The position numbers and the translations under genes are program-made. 64,000 bases of DNA from Firm-13 sp037143795 (GTDB lineage: Bacteria > Bacillota > Clostridia > Saccharofermentanales > Saccharofermentanaceae), in NCBI GenBank assembly GCA_037143795.1, contig JBAWXZ010000009.1:62001-126000 (forward strand). The letters are read 5' to 3'. Shown in pieces: positions 34,769 through 44,181 of this stretch; positions within the stretch are counted from its first letter, which is position 1; each line of letters begins with the position of its first letter. The notes under the pieces were generated by a model. That model saw only the letters and a list, made by a program, of their open reading frames with translations, was not told where the DNA came from and did no database searches.

Positions 34769-35794
34769 ATGGACAAGAACAAAATCGCGGGCAATGACTT
34801 CATAAAGACGCTCTTCGGAAGGAGCGAGGTTACCGTAATCATTGCAGTCCTGTTTTTAGGATTAATCTTCTCAGTTTTTTCTACCAGCTTTTTGACGGCA
34901 TATAACTTGTTTAACATGTCCCGGACAGCGGCTATTTATATTTTCATCGCAATAGGACAGGCACTGGTTGTTATTGTGGGTGGTATGAATCTTTCGCTCG
35001 GATATATTGGCGGCCTGACAGTTGTTGCAGCAGGGTACAGCATGCAGAATTTCAAAGTATCCCCGCTGACGGCAATTTTAATAGGACTTGCCGTCGGTGC
35101 GCTGGCCGGCGCGGTAAACGGTTTCATTATTACTGTACTTAAGCTGAATTCGTTTGTTGTGACCCTGGCTACGTCGTTTGTTTTCTCCGGGCTGATAAAC
35201 GGCATCTCCCAGGGGTCCCCTTACAATGGAATTCCGGAATCCTTTACATTTATAGGACGGGAAGGTTTTCTGGGAGTTCCTTACCTGCTGTGGCTGGCAA
35301 TACTAGCACTAAGTTTACTCGGCTACTTTTTCAAATTCACTGTCACTGGAAGACGTCTGCTCGCAACAGGAGGAAATGCTGAAGCAGCGAAAATGTCAGG
35401 AGTCGATACTGCAAAAATGACTATTCTTGCCAATGTTGGATCAGGTATATTTGCTGCTATTGCAGGACTGTTGTGGATATCAAGAACTGGATCGGCACAG
35501 CCCTCAACCGGAGCTGACTGGATGGTCGTATCCTTTGCTGTTGCTGTTATCGGAGGAACTGCGTTAAAGGGAGGAGTGTTTAATCCCATAGGGGTGTTTT
35601 TTGCCGGATTCTTAATTGTTATTGTTAAAAATGGATTGGTTATGCTCAATGCAAACGTGTATTTCGAAGCTGCATATCTTGGATTAATTCTATTGCTCGC
35701 CGTTTCACTGGACAGCATTAAGGACATTATGGATTCAAGAAAAATGAAACGCAGTCTTAAAAAATCAACTAAACTCGAATGTCATTACGAATAA
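34769..35794 (+). CDS. Ribose-type ABC transporter permease, module A
   Basis: 341 residues from ATG 34769 behind GGGAGGCAG; the open frame back to 34685 overlaps the end of methyltransferase 1 and lacks a site. About 9-10 hydrophobic segments and the family motif (GGMNLSLGYIGGL, plus the EAA-like GGNAEAAKMSGVDTAKM loop) of RbsC/XylH-type permeases. It forms a homodimer in the membrane. The order here is permease, binding protein, ATPase, which differs from module B (binding protein, ATPase, permease). Confidence 0.9.
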   Translation: MDKNKIAGNDFIKTLFGRSEVTVIIAVLFLGLIFSVFSTSFLTAYNLFNMSRTAAIYIFIAIGQALVVIVGGMNLSLGYIGGLTVVAAGYSMQNFKVSPLTAILIGLAVGALAGAVNGFIITVLKLNSFVVTLATSFVFSGLINGISQGSPYNGIPESFTFIGREGFLGVPYLLWLAILALSLLGYFFKFTVTGRRLLATGGNAEAAKMSGVDTAKMTILANVGSGIFAAIAGLLWISRTGSAQPSTGADWMVVSFAVAVIGGTALKGGVFNPIGVFFAGFLIVIVKNGLVMLNANVYFEAAYLGLILLLAVSLDSIKDIMDSRKMKRSLKKSTKLECHYE

Positions 35795-35865
35795 CGAAAG
35801 AAGCCCGCTGAACAATTATAAATAACCAAGAGAAAACAAAAAACAAATTTTTTTAGGAGGAACTT

Positions 35866-36981
35866 ATGAAAAAGTTATCAACTGTTTTACTGAGCACAGC
35901 ACTGGCAGCAACAATGATTTTCCTGGCATCCTGCAGCGGTCAAACCGCAGCGACAACAGCAGCAACCACCAAGGCAGCAGCCGATGCAACAACAGCAGCC
36001 GCGACAACAGCAGCAGCCACCGCCGCAGATACAACAGCGGCAGCATCCAAACTCAAAATGGCATGGTACGCACCGGCACCCCACCCGTATTTTGACGAAG
36101 TGAAAAAGGGCGTGGAGAAATTCGCAGCAGATACCGGTATTGAGGTCATTATCCAGGTCGGACCGGATTGGACACAGGCAAGCGAGAACGAGAAAGTAGA
36201 AGCACTCATTGCACAGGGCGTAAACGCACTGTCAATCTATCCCTGTGACGCATCCGGTGCAAATGGCCTGTATCAGGAAATCCACGATAAAATGGGAGTC
36301 AATGTAATCAACTTCGGATCGGACACAGCCCATCCGACATCCGCATCCTTTGCTGTTGCTACTGATGTAGAGCAGGCCGCATATGATGCAGCCAAAGGCG
36401 TCATTGATATGATGGGCGGAAAAGGCAATCTCCTCAATGTTCTCGAAGTTCTTGAAGATCCGAATACAGCACTGAGAAAAGCTGGTGTTGAGCGTGCTGT
36501 TGCCGAATATCCCGATGTCAAAATTATCCAGGAAATCGCAGGAATTAAGACACAGGAAGAAGCTGTCAGCAAAATTGAGAGCGCCCTTTCCGCTAATGTC
36601 GGCAAGATTGACGGAATTGTCTGCACCGGGCTTGTAACAAGCGTCGGCATGACACAGACACTTACCGATTATTATGCTAAGCAGACTGATGCCAAGCACA
36701 TCTTTGCAATAGGAATTGATACGGATTCCGGCGTTATCAAAGGAATCGAAAACGGTGTCATTGATGCTACAATCGCACAGAATCCGATCGGCCACGGATA
36801 CATCTCCTGCATGCTTCTGAAGTACCTTTCAGAAGGATATAAAGTTAAAGAAGGCGAATACTTCATCAACTCCGGAAATGCTATCGTTACCAAAGACAAC
36901 CTGACCACATATGCAGCAGACCTCGAGAAAGTTACCAGTGACATCCTGGCCAGCCTTACGACAAAATATCTCGTTAAGTAA
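35866..36981 (+). CDS. Sugar-binding lipoprotein of ABC importer, module A
   Basis: 371 residues. Lipobox LASC (C23), then a tether of about 45 residues made almost only of Ala and Thr, then a type I periplasmic binding fold (Peripla_BP_4): KMAWYAPAPHPYFDEVKKGVEKFA, ALIAQGVNALSIYPCDA, ATDVEQAAYDAAKGVIDMMGGKG, GIKTQEEAVSKIESAL and IGIDTDSGVIKGIENG. It captures a monosaccharide outside the cell for the adjacent permease and ATPase. The RBS AGGAGG is strong. Related to RbsB, but it is not a close match to any one named binder. Confidence 0.88.
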   Translation: MKKLSTVLLSTALAATMIFLASCSGQTAATTAATTKAAADATTAAATTAAATAADTTAAASKLKMAWYAPAPHPYFDEVKKGVEKFAADTGIEVIIQVGPDWTQASENEKVEALIAQGVNALSIYPCDASGANGLYQEIHDKMGVNVINFGSDTAHPTSASFAVATDVEQAAYDAAKGVIDMMGGKGNLLNVLEVLEDPNTALRKAGVERAVAEYPDVKIIQEIAGIKTQEEAVSKIESALSANVGKIDGIVCTGLVTSVGMTQTLTDYYAKQTDAKHIFAIGIDTDSGVIKGIENGVIDATIAQNPIGHGYISCMLLKYLSEGYKVKEGEYFINSGNAIVTKDNLTTYAADLEKVTSDILASLTTKYLVK

Positions 36982-37023
36982 TCAATTTATCATTAATTGT
37001 CTTCATGATAAGGGAGAAAAGAA

Positions 37024-38526
37024 ATGCTGGAATTAAAACACATCAGTAAGTTGTTTCCGGGAGTTAAGGCACTTGATAATGTCAGCCTGTCTTTTTCAGA
37101 AGGAGAGATTCATGCTCTTGTCGGAGAAAACGGAGCCGGAAAATCAACCCTAATGAAGATTATTACCGGTATCTATCAGCCGGACTGCGGTGAAATCCAC
37201 CTCGACGGCAAGAGTGTTGAAATGAAGACCTTCCGCGATGCGATCGCGCACGATATCAATATGGTAAGCCAGGAAATACAGATCATTCCTGAGTTTACCG
37301 TAGCTGAAAACATCGTGCTGGACCGTATTGACCAGTTCCGAAAAGGTCCGGCCGTGGATTGGAAAAAAATCAACTCCACCGCACAGGAATATTTGAACAT
37401 GGTAGGTCTTTGTATCGACCCGGGCTGCAAGACGAAAGGGCTCACCGTGGCCCAAAAACAATTAATTCAGATTGCCAGGGCCTTGTCGTCAAAAGCAAAA
37501 TACATCCTGATGGACGAGCCGACTTCTTCACTGACATCACATGAGAGTAATACGCTGATGAATATCATAAGGAAGCTCAAAGCGAATAACGTGGCTGTCA
37601 TTTTTGTATCCCACAAAATCGAAGAAGTACTGGAAATCTGCGATAAAGTGTCCGTCCTGCGCGACGGACAGTATGTCGGCACCCTCCCGTGTGAAAATCT
37701 CAAGCGCCAGGACATTGTTAAGCTGATGATCGGCAGGGAAGAGAACCTCCAGCACATGGGCTTCCTCAATGTAAAGGAAGAAAAGGTTCTGGAAGTGAAG
37801 AATGTCTGCCAGTACGGACAGTTTGACCATGTAAGCTTTGACTTGAAACGCGGTGAAATTCTCGGGTTTTACGGCCTCGTCGGGTCGGGGCGTACCGAGC
37901 TTGCCAGACTTCTGATCGGTGCAGAAAAAATGGATGAAGGCGAAGTCCTGATAATGGGGCAAAAAGCCAAAATCCATTCAATCAAGGACAGCCTTGGCAA
38001 ATACAAATTCTGTTATGTCACGGAAAACCGAAAAGAAGAAGGTCTGATTCTGGATTTCTCCGTAGCGACGAATATCAGTATCACCGTATGGCACTCGATA
38101 ACGAATTTCCTGCACAAAATAAGCACCAGGCAGGAGAAGAAAATCGTCGGCTCCATGATCGACAAAATGAGCATCAAGACCCCGACACCTCAAATGAAAG
38201 TTGGAAACCTGTCCGGAGGAAATCAGCAGAAGGTCAGCATAGGTAAATGGCTGGCTACTGACTGCGATATCCTCATAATAGATGAACCGACTATTGGTGT
38301 CGATATTGGTGCCAAACGGGCCATTCACGATTTGATCTGGCGTCTGGCTAAGGAAGAGGGTAAATCAATCATACTTATCTCTTCCGACATGCCTGAGATG
38401 ATAGCACTGGCCCGTAGAATCCTGGTATTTAAAGACAAAAAGATATCAGGGGAAATATTGAATCTCAATCATGAAATTGTACGATATACTGATATCAGCG
38501 AAGAAATAGGGAGGCTCATGGCATGA
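37024..38526 (+). CDS. Sugar ABC transporter ATP-binding protein, module A
   Basis: 500 residues with two fused ATPase halves (RbsA/XylG/MglA type). Half 1: Walker A GENGAGKST, signature replaced by LTVAQKQLIQIARAL, Walker B ILMDEP. Half 2: GLVGSGRTE at the degenerate Walker A place, signature LSGGNQQKV and Walker B ILIIDEPTIG. Degenerate second Walker A is normal for this subfamily. It follows the binding protein by 42 bases and drives import with the permease at 34769. Confidence 0.93.
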   Translation: MLELKHISKLFPGVKALDNVSLSFSEGEIHALVGENGAGKSTLMKIITGIYQPDCGEIHLDGKSVEMKTFRDAIAHDINMVSQEIQIIPEFTVAENIVLDRIDQFRKGPAVDWKKINSTAQEYLNMVGLCIDPGCKTKGLTVAQKQLIQIARALSSKAKYILMDEPTSSLTSHESNTLMNIIRKLKANNVAVIFVSHKIEEVLEICDKVSVLRDGQYVGTLPCENLKRQDIVKLMIGREENLQHMGFLNVKEEKVLEVKNVCQYGQFDHVSFDLKRGEILGFYGLVGSGRTELARLLIGAEKMDEGEVLIMGQKAKIHSIKDSLGKYKFCYVTENRKEEGLILDFSVATNISITVWHSITNFLHKISTRQEKKIVGSMIDKMSIKTPTPQMKVGNLSGGNQQKVSIGKWLATDCDILIIDEPTIGVDIGAKRAIHDLIWRLAKEEGKSIILISSDMPEMIALARRILVFKDKKISGEILNLNHEIVRYTDISEEIGRLMA

Positions 38527-38684
38527 TTGATTATTCCGGATGCAGCGGCGTTCCGGGCAGATTTTCTTTCGACGCTTCTGACATGACTTCGGTTATAATG
38601 GTACGAGGCAATCATGCCGGGAACAGATTGAATGGGAGGGCATGAGAGGCTCAAATTGTTTTCAAAAAGAGGAGGAAGCGAAAA

Positions 38685-39326
38685 ATGGATTTACAGGAAA
38701 TATGTGCTGCAGTCGAACTGGGCAAAGGAAAACGGGTTAAGGAACTGGTTAACCAGGCGGTTGAAGAGGGCATGCCGGTAAAGACGATTCTCGATGACGG
38801 ACTCATCCGTGCGATGGGCATCGTGGGAGAGAAGTTCCGCTTAAATGAGATATATGTGCCGGAAATGCTGGTCGCAGCGCGTGCTATGGCGATGGGACTC
38901 ACTATTCTCGAGCCTCTTTTAACGGCAACAGGAGTCAAGCCGGTCGGTAAAGTCGTAATCGGAACCGTCAGGGGAGACCTGCACGATATCGGCAAGAACC
39001 TCGTGGCAATGATGATGAAGGGCATGGGCGCGACCGTGTATGACCTCGGCGTCGATGTACCGGACCACACCTACGTGGAAAAAGCAGAGGAAGTCGGTGC
39101 AGACATCATATGCCTTTCGGCTTTGCTGACAACGACAATGCCGGCAATCGGCGATGTCATCAAGGAATTTGAAAAGTCCGGAGTGAGAAGCAAATACTAC
39201 ATCATGGTCGGAGGCGCCCCGGTCAGCCAGACCTTTGCCGACCAGATCGGTGCCAACGCCTATTCGGCCAATGCAAGCGAGGCGGCGGACGTCGCCAAGG
39301 CTTACCTTCTTACGCTGGCAAGATAA
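38685..39326 (+). CDS. Corrinoid (B12-binding) methyl-carrier protein 1
   Basis: 213 residues. The N-terminal helical cap (about 1-85: EICAAVELGKGKRVKELVNQAVEEGMPVK) and the Rossmann B12 domain (about 88-213) have D98-L-H100-D-I-G103, the DxHxxG motif that supplies the lower cobalt ligand, then LSALLTTT and MVGGAPVS. Size and layout match MtaC/MtbC/MttC-type carriers. Sequence differs from the copy at 49375 at only about 12 positions. RBS is GAGGAGG. It is the last gene of module A; a 158-base gap separates it from the ATPase, so it may have its own promoter. Confidence 0.93.
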   Translation: MDLQEICAAVELGKGKRVKELVNQAVEEGMPVKTILDDGLIRAMGIVGEKFRLNEIYVPEMLVAARAMAMGLTILEPLLTATGVKPVGKVVIGTVRGDLHDIGKNLVAMMMKGMGATVYDLGVDVPDHTYVEKAEEVGADIICLSALLTTTMPAIGDVIKEFEKSGVRSKYYIMVGGAPVSQTFADQIGANAYSANASEAADVAKAYLLTLAR

Positions 39327-39367
39327 ATACCGCACAGGACGGCAATACAAAAAAACAATCCAAAGGG

Positions 39368-39413
39368 CCCGGAATGTTTGTCTCTGACATGCAAACCGGG
39401 TTACTTTTTTTTT
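39368..39413 (+). terminator. Intrinsic terminator of module A
   Basis: Outer stem CCCGG (39368-39372) with CCGGG (39396-39400), imperfect inner pairing, then a T9 run (39405-39413). It lies 42 bases after corrinoid protein 1 and separates modules A and B. Confidence 0.75.
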
Positions 39414-39537
39414 GTATTTAAGGTGCGATGGGATTTGAATGTGATAATATACACTTCAATCTGCTTAATAACCGCGCTGTGATTGCCATATGTCAAAGGC
39501 AATTGCAGTAACGTAAATCACAGGAAGGAAACAGTAC

Positions 39538-41130
39538 GTGTATACTTTACTGATTGTTGATGACGAGGAACTCATACGCAGCGCAGTAAGCTCCATTATT
39601 GACTGGGGATCGCTGGGTTTTTCTACTATATATCAGGCGGAGAACGGACGTTCCGCTTTGGAAATTTGCCGTAAACACAAAGTGGATCTTGTGCTTACGG
39701 ATATTGTTATGCCATTTATGGACGGACTGGCTCTTTCCGAGGCATTGAAAATTGAATATCCTGATATTCATGTTGTAATACTTTCCGGACATGAGGACTT
39801 TGAATATGCGAAGCAATCGGTGGATCTGGGTGTTAAGAACTATATTTTGAAGCCGGTCGGCGCATCGGCATTGTATACAAAAATGAAAGAGATATGCAAA
39901 AAACTGCATATCGAATCCTCCCAGAAAGAATATATTTCCCAAATGAAATCCAGGCTGCATCAGAGCATCCCGATCATGCAGGAGAAATTCCTGTACGTGC
40001 TGGTCTGTACGCAGTATGGGAAACACAAGGATATGCAGGAAAAAATAAAAGCGCTCGAACTCCCGCTTACATCGCAGCAATACGTTGTCGGGATCACAGA
40101 AACGGACATGTCCCAGATCGATAATGCAGATGTTGAACTATATTTGTTCATTACCAAAAACATTATCAGGGATATTATCGGGGATTCGCATTGCCTCTTT
40201 GATGACAACAATAATCAGATCATTATCATCTTTAACGCTGAGCAATTCCAGGAGGACTCACAGCGTATCATATACGATACGCTTCAGGTCATTCAACTGG
40301 CGGTAAGCAACGTTTTAAAAGTCAACGTAACCTGTGCTGAGGGCTCCCTTGTTACTGCCCCTGAGGATCTTAACCGTTCCTACTTTGAGGCAAGGACGGC
40401 TCTTGACTGCCGGTATTCGCTCGGATATAACAGGGTCTACTACATCAATGACCTGGATTTCATCGAAAAGTCCTTTTTTTATCCTGTCGATGGAATCAAA
40501 GATCTGATTAACAGTGTAAAATTTTTGACCGGTCAGGATATTGAAAGATCCATGAAGATCATTTACAGTGATTTACTTACCTCCAAAAATCTGTCGAGTC
40601 CCAATATTAAAATGGTGTTTATCGAAATCATATCCAATCTGCTTAAGGAGCTTTCCAGTTCAAAACAAGTTTCGGACAGCGTTTGGAGCATGGGGTTTTC
40701 CCTCTATAATCAGCTGGAAAATATGACGTCTGTTGACGAAATATCGAAAAACCTTCTGGCTTTTGCGATAAGGGTTTCCGAGGAACTTCACAAGCTTCAG
40801 GCAGACAGCTGCCAGCTGATTATCCAGCGGGCGAAAGAGTATATAGAGGGCAACTATATGGACGAGGCTATTTCGCTAACCAATGCTGCTGAGAACGTTG
40901 TTGTAAGCACAGGATATCTCAGTGTGCTTTTCAAGAAGGAAACAGGCATTAATTTTGTTGATTATCTGACCAATGTACGGATGGAAAAAGCAAAGAACCT
41001 GTTGATAAACACAGAATTGAAGACATATGAAATTGCATATAAAATCGGGTTTTCCAACCCGCATTACTTCAGCATTTCCTTCAAAAAATATTCCGGAATG
41101 TCACCTTCGGAATACAGAAGCAGGAAGTGA
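39538..41130 (+). CDS. YesN-type response regulator with AraC DNA-binding domain, module B
   Basis: 530 residues from GTG 39538 behind AGGAAGGAAA. The receiver (1-120) has the acidic pair IVDDEE, phospho-acceptor D55 (LVLTDIVMP), S/T in ILSGHEDF and Lys in ILKPVG. A middle region (about 130-420) is not assigned. The C-terminal AraC helix-turn-helix pair (about 430-528) includes GYLSVLFKKETGINFVDYL and YKIGFSNPHYFSISFKKYSGMSPSEYR. It forms an operon with the YesM-like kinase and a binding-protein sensor, and probably controls module B. Confidence 0.9.
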   Translation: MYTLLIVDDEELIRSAVSSIIDWGSLGFSTIYQAENGRSALEICRKHKVDLVLTDIVMPFMDGLALSEALKIEYPDIHVVILSGHEDFEYAKQSVDLGVKNYILKPVGASALYTKMKEICKKLHIESSQKEYISQMKSRLHQSIPIMQEKFLYVLVCTQYGKHKDMQEKIKALELPLTSQQYVVGITETDMSQIDNADVELYLFITKNIIRDIIGDSHCLFDDNNNQIIIIFNAEQFQEDSQRIIYDTLQVIQLAVSNVLKVNVTCAEGSLVTAPEDLNRSYFEARTALDCRYSLGYNRVYYINDLDFIEKSFFYPVDGIKDLINSVKFLTGQDIERSMKIIYSDLLTSKNLSSPNIKMVFIEIISNLLKELSSSKQVSDSVWSMGFSLYNQLENMTSVDEISKNLLAFAIRVSEELHKLQADSCQLIIQRAKEYIEGNYMDEAISLTNAAENVVVSTGYLSVLFKKETGINFVDYLTNVRMEKAKNLLINTELKTYEIAYKIGFSNPHYFSISFKKYSGMSPSEYRSRK

Positions 41131-41169
41131 AAGACAATTGATATACAGCCGCAGGCTTAAGGGGTATTC

Positions 41170-43002
41170 ATGAAAAAATGGAAAGGGATCCGTGACTTAT
41201 CACGCATGGGGATAAAGAATAAGACGCTGCTTTGGGTCTCCAGCCTGATTACTATAGCTTTGCTCGTGTTTATAGTTCTGTTCCTGATTATTTTCAACCG
41301 GAAAGTCAGGGAGGACAATGTGGAATATTCACACCATCTTCTGTCTAATACAATTGCATCCCTTGACATGTATTTTGACGAAGTGAATGCGATTGCCAAT
41401 GAGTCGAATTATAACTACTATCTGCAAAACTATTTGATCCGGGAGACCGGGAGTGAAGTCAGTTACAGCGATCTTACCAACGTACGCAGCATGCAGGATT
41501 ATGAGATGAGCTCCAAGCTTTTTAATTTTTCCCTGAATAGCCGGTCAGACGTTTCTTCCATTATGATTTTCGGACAAAAGAGTCTTCTCTTATATAAAAG
41601 TATCTATTCTTACTTATCCGTGGTTAAAGATTACAGTCAATATCCCTGGTATCAGCAGGCACAGGAAAACCAGACGGAACCCGTGATAACCGGTCCGCAG
41701 ACACATGAATTCCTTGTGGGGAATACGGAGCCGACAATCTCCCTGAGCCGGGCTATCAGAAGTTATGAGGACGGTTCTTTTCTGGGGGTCATACTAATTG
41801 ACTTGAACCTGAATCGAATCGAAGAGATATGCAGTTCGGTCTATGCAAATAACGGCATGAAGCTTGGAATTCTCAACAAACAGGGTGAATTAGTCTACGA
41901 AAAAAATGATTCATCCGTATCATCCTATTCACTTTCGAACCCGGATGCCCTTGCTAAAATCAATGCTGCGCGCGGTCAGTCACCAAACCGGAACTTTATT
42001 ATCAATTTGGGCGGCGCAAGTTATCAGGTGGTATTTACCGGGATGGAAAAAACAGACTGGACAATCATGACGCTTACTCCGCTTTCATCGCTGAATCAGT
42101 CGATGTACCAGACACTCATACTGATTATTCTTGTCGTTGCTGCAATTTTACTGATTATCATCATTGCGCTGAATTCGATTCTGACAAAAGTAGTTAAGCC
42201 AATCGTTGATTTGAAAAATTATATGGATTTGGCGGATGAGGGAAATCTTTCTGTCGGAGTCGACATCCGGAGCAAGGATGAAACCGGCATGCTGGCGAAG
42301 AGCTTCAATAGAATGCTTAGAAGAATTGACGGACTCATGAAGCAAGTCGGAAAGGAACAGGAGGAAAAACGGAAGTATGAACTGCAGGCGCTGCAGGCTC
42401 AGATTAATCCGCACTTTCTGTACAACACACTGGATTCGATCATCTGGATGGCTGAGATGAATAATCCTGATGTAGTGCCTATGACAGAGGCACTTGCAAA
42501 GCTTTTTCGCATTTCCTTGAATAAAGGAGATGAATTTATTTCCATCGTCGATGAATTTGAACATGTCCGGAATTATCTTGTTATTCAGAGCATGCGATAC
42601 AAGAACAAATTCGATTACAGCTTATCGATCTCTGACGAAGTTCGCTGCTGCAAAACAATCAAGCTTATCGTGCAGCCGGTTGTAGAAAACAGTATTTATC
42701 ATGGTATCAAGGAGAAACCTGAAAAAGGGAATATTAATATTTCCGCAGTCAGAAAAGACGATTGCCTTGTAATCCGTGTAACCGATGATGGTATAGGAAT
42801 GGACCAGGCTTTCTGCGAAGCGATTCTCAGTCAGAATGTTCCGGTTTCAAAAGGCGGCGGTTCAGGCATAGCTGTGAAAAATGTCAATGAACGTATCAAG
42901 CTTCACTTCGGCGATAAATACGGACTTTCATATAAGAGTATCAAAGGTGAAGGTACAACTGCCACTCTTGTTCTTCCGATAATTGAAGCTGTGATTGAGT
43001 AG
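41170..43002 (+). CDS. YesM-type sensor histidine kinase, module B
   Basis: 610 residues. Two transmembrane segments (about 17-40 and 312-338) flank an extracellular sensor domain. A HAMP region, a His_kinase domain with phospho-acceptor in QINPHFLYNTLDSI, and a HATPase_c with N-box (VVENSIYHG) and G1 (DDGIGMD) follow. Family LytS/YesM, typically paired with AraC-type regulators and carbohydrate signals. Start ATG 41170 behind AAGGGG. The downstream binding protein at 43015 follows after 12 bases and may give sugar specificity. Confidence 0.92.
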   Translation: MKKWKGIRDLSRMGIKNKTLLWVSSLITIALLVFIVLFLIIFNRKVREDNVEYSHHLLSNTIASLDMYFDEVNAIANESNYNYYLQNYLIRETGSEVSYSDLTNVRSMQDYEMSSKLFNFSLNSRSDVSSIMIFGQKSLLLYKSIYSYLSVVKDYSQYPWYQQAQENQTEPVITGPQTHEFLVGNTEPTISLSRAIRSYEDGSFLGVILIDLNLNRIEEICSSVYANNGMKLGILNKQGELVYEKNDSSVSSYSLSNPDALAKINAARGQSPNRNFIINLGGASYQVVFTGMEKTDWTIMTLTPLSSLNQSMYQTLILIILVVAAILLIIIIALNSILTKVVKPIVDLKNYMDLADEGNLSVGVDIRSKDETGMLAKSFNRMLRRIDGLMKQVGKEQEEKRKYELQALQAQINPHFLYNTLDSIIWMAEMNNPDVVPMTEALAKLFRISLNKGDEFISIVDEFEHVRNYLVIQSMRYKNKFDYSLSISDEVRCCKTIKLIVQPVVENSIYHGIKEKPEKGNINISAVRKDDCLVIRVTDDGIGMDQAFCEAILSQNVPVSKGGGSGIAVKNVNERIKLHFGDKYGLSYKSIKGEGTTATLVLPIIEAVIE

Positions 43003-43014
43003 GAGGACCCGGAA

Positions 43015-44049
43015 ATGAATAAAACACGATTGTTAAGGTACATAGCTGCTTTCAGTTGCCTGAGCCTGCTGTTTACATCAGGCTGTACGCGCAATTCTGT
43101 CAGCCAGTCAGATACGCTGCCGGTTGCCATGACGACGGCATCAATTGTCGATCAATCTGATGATACGGCTTCTTCAAAGATTGTAATCGGCGCAACCCTG
43201 GCCGACGAGTCTTCGTCATATCTTATTAGTGTCAGCAAATATATGTATGAAGCGGCAAAGGAATCAGATGTGAATCTGATTCTGGAATATGCATCCTGGG
43301 ACGCTGAGCTTCAGGTGAAACAGATCAATCAATTTATTGCGGATAAGGTGGATGCGATTATTTTGTGCCCGGTCAATGCGAAACTGCTCCTTAATCCTCT
43401 TAAAAAAGCCAAGGAAGCGGGGATTCCCGTTATTAATCTGAATATGAAAGTTGATGCAATTTCTTCAGAGTACATAGATACATATGTTGGGGCCAGCAGC
43501 TCAGAAGAAGCAGCGCTTGCAGCCGAGCTTTTTGTAGAAATTCTGGGTGCGGTCGATCCTGCCGGAGGGAAAATAGCAATTATTGAAGGTTCTCCGGGTA
43601 GTGATCCGCAGATATACAGGACGCAGACTTTTATTGAACAGCTTGCACCACATCCTGAAATAGAAATTGTTGCTGTCAGAAACGGAGGATGGGACCGTGA
43701 AAAAGCAAAACTAGTCACCGCTGATCTCATTAAGAAGAATCCTGATCTGCGGGGGATTTACTGCCAGGACAGTAATATGGCAATTGGTGCAATTGAAAAA
43801 ATAGAAGAACTTGGCCTTGAGGATCAGATCTATGTAGTTGGAATAGGGGAAGATGAAGAATATCTGCAGGCGATCTCGGACGGAAGACTTTATGGTCTGA
43901 TTACACAGCCGCCGAAATACGAAGGGGACTACAGTATTTACTGTGCCGTATGGGCAGCAAAGGGTGATGATTTGCGCCCCTGGTATAAAGACCCGATTCA
44001 GGTTGTTACGCAGGATAATATAGCAGAATATGAAAAATCCCTCAAATAA
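43015..44049 (+). CDS. Sugar-binding lipoprotein in the sensor operon, module B
   Basis: 344 residues with lipobox FTSGC (C24), a short Ser/Asp-rich tether and a type I periplasmic binding fold (KIVIGATLADESSSYLISVSKYMYEAAKE, FIADKVDAIILCPVNAKLL, VGIGEDEEYLQAISDGRLYGLITQPP). It is transcribed with the response regulator and kinase and cut off from the transporter genes by a strong hairpin, so I infer a sensory role, like XylFII with LytS in Clostridium, rather than transport. RBS is GGAGG. Confidence 0.85.
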   Translation: MNKTRLLRYIAAFSCLSLLFTSGCTRNSVSQSDTLPVAMTTASIVDQSDDTASSKIVIGATLADESSSYLISVSKYMYEAAKESDVNLILEYASWDAELQVKQINQFIADKVDAIILCPVNAKLLLNPLKKAKEAGIPVINLNMKVDAISSEYIDTYVGASSSEEAALAAELFVEILGAVDPAGGKIAIIEGSPGSDPQIYRTQTFIEQLAPHPEIEIVAVRNGGWDREKAKLVTADLIKKNPDLRGIYCQDSNMAIGAIEKIEELGLEDQIYVVGIGEDEEYLQAISDGRLYGLITQPPKYEGDYSIYCAVWAAKGDDLRPWYKDPIQVVTQDNIAEYEKSLK

Positions 44050-44093
44050 CGAAAAAAAAAGACCCTTTTGCCCGAAATATTAAAAATTGGACC

Positions 44094-44135
44094 ATTCCGA
44101 TGAAAATAATGAATGTCTATTTTCATCGGAATTTT
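44094..44135 (+). terminator. Strong terminator/attenuator between the sensor and transporter operons of module B
   Basis: A perfect 15-bp stem, ATTCCGATGAAAATA (44094-44108) with its complement (44118-44132), a 9-base loop and a short T run. It begins 45 bases after the sensor binding protein and ends 47 bases before the transporter binding protein start. Confidence 0.8.
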
Positions 44136-44181
44136 CTATATTTATCTCGTAACTTCCACACAAACTTTAGGAGGATTTGAG

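Noticed and set aside
35941..36050. Apparent short-period DNA repeat
   Set aside because: The pattern is due to Ala/Thr codons of the lipoprotein tether and not an array or mobile element.
35864..36084. Leu- and Cys-rich small minus-strand frames
   Set aside because: They are the reverse-strand reading of the Ala/Thr tether codons (gca/aca repeats) of the binding protein. The similar Cys-rich frame at 54290-54538 has the same cause.
38527..38684. Cobalamin riboswitch or strong promoter upstream of corrinoid gene 1
   Set aside because: A TATAAT is present near 38595, but no -35 box at normal spacing and no B12-box could be recognised, so no call was made.
44113..44181. N-terminal extension of the module B binding protein
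   Set aside because: The upstream ATG lies in the 15-bp terminator stem, and a normal lipoprotein signal begins at 44182 behind AGGAGG.
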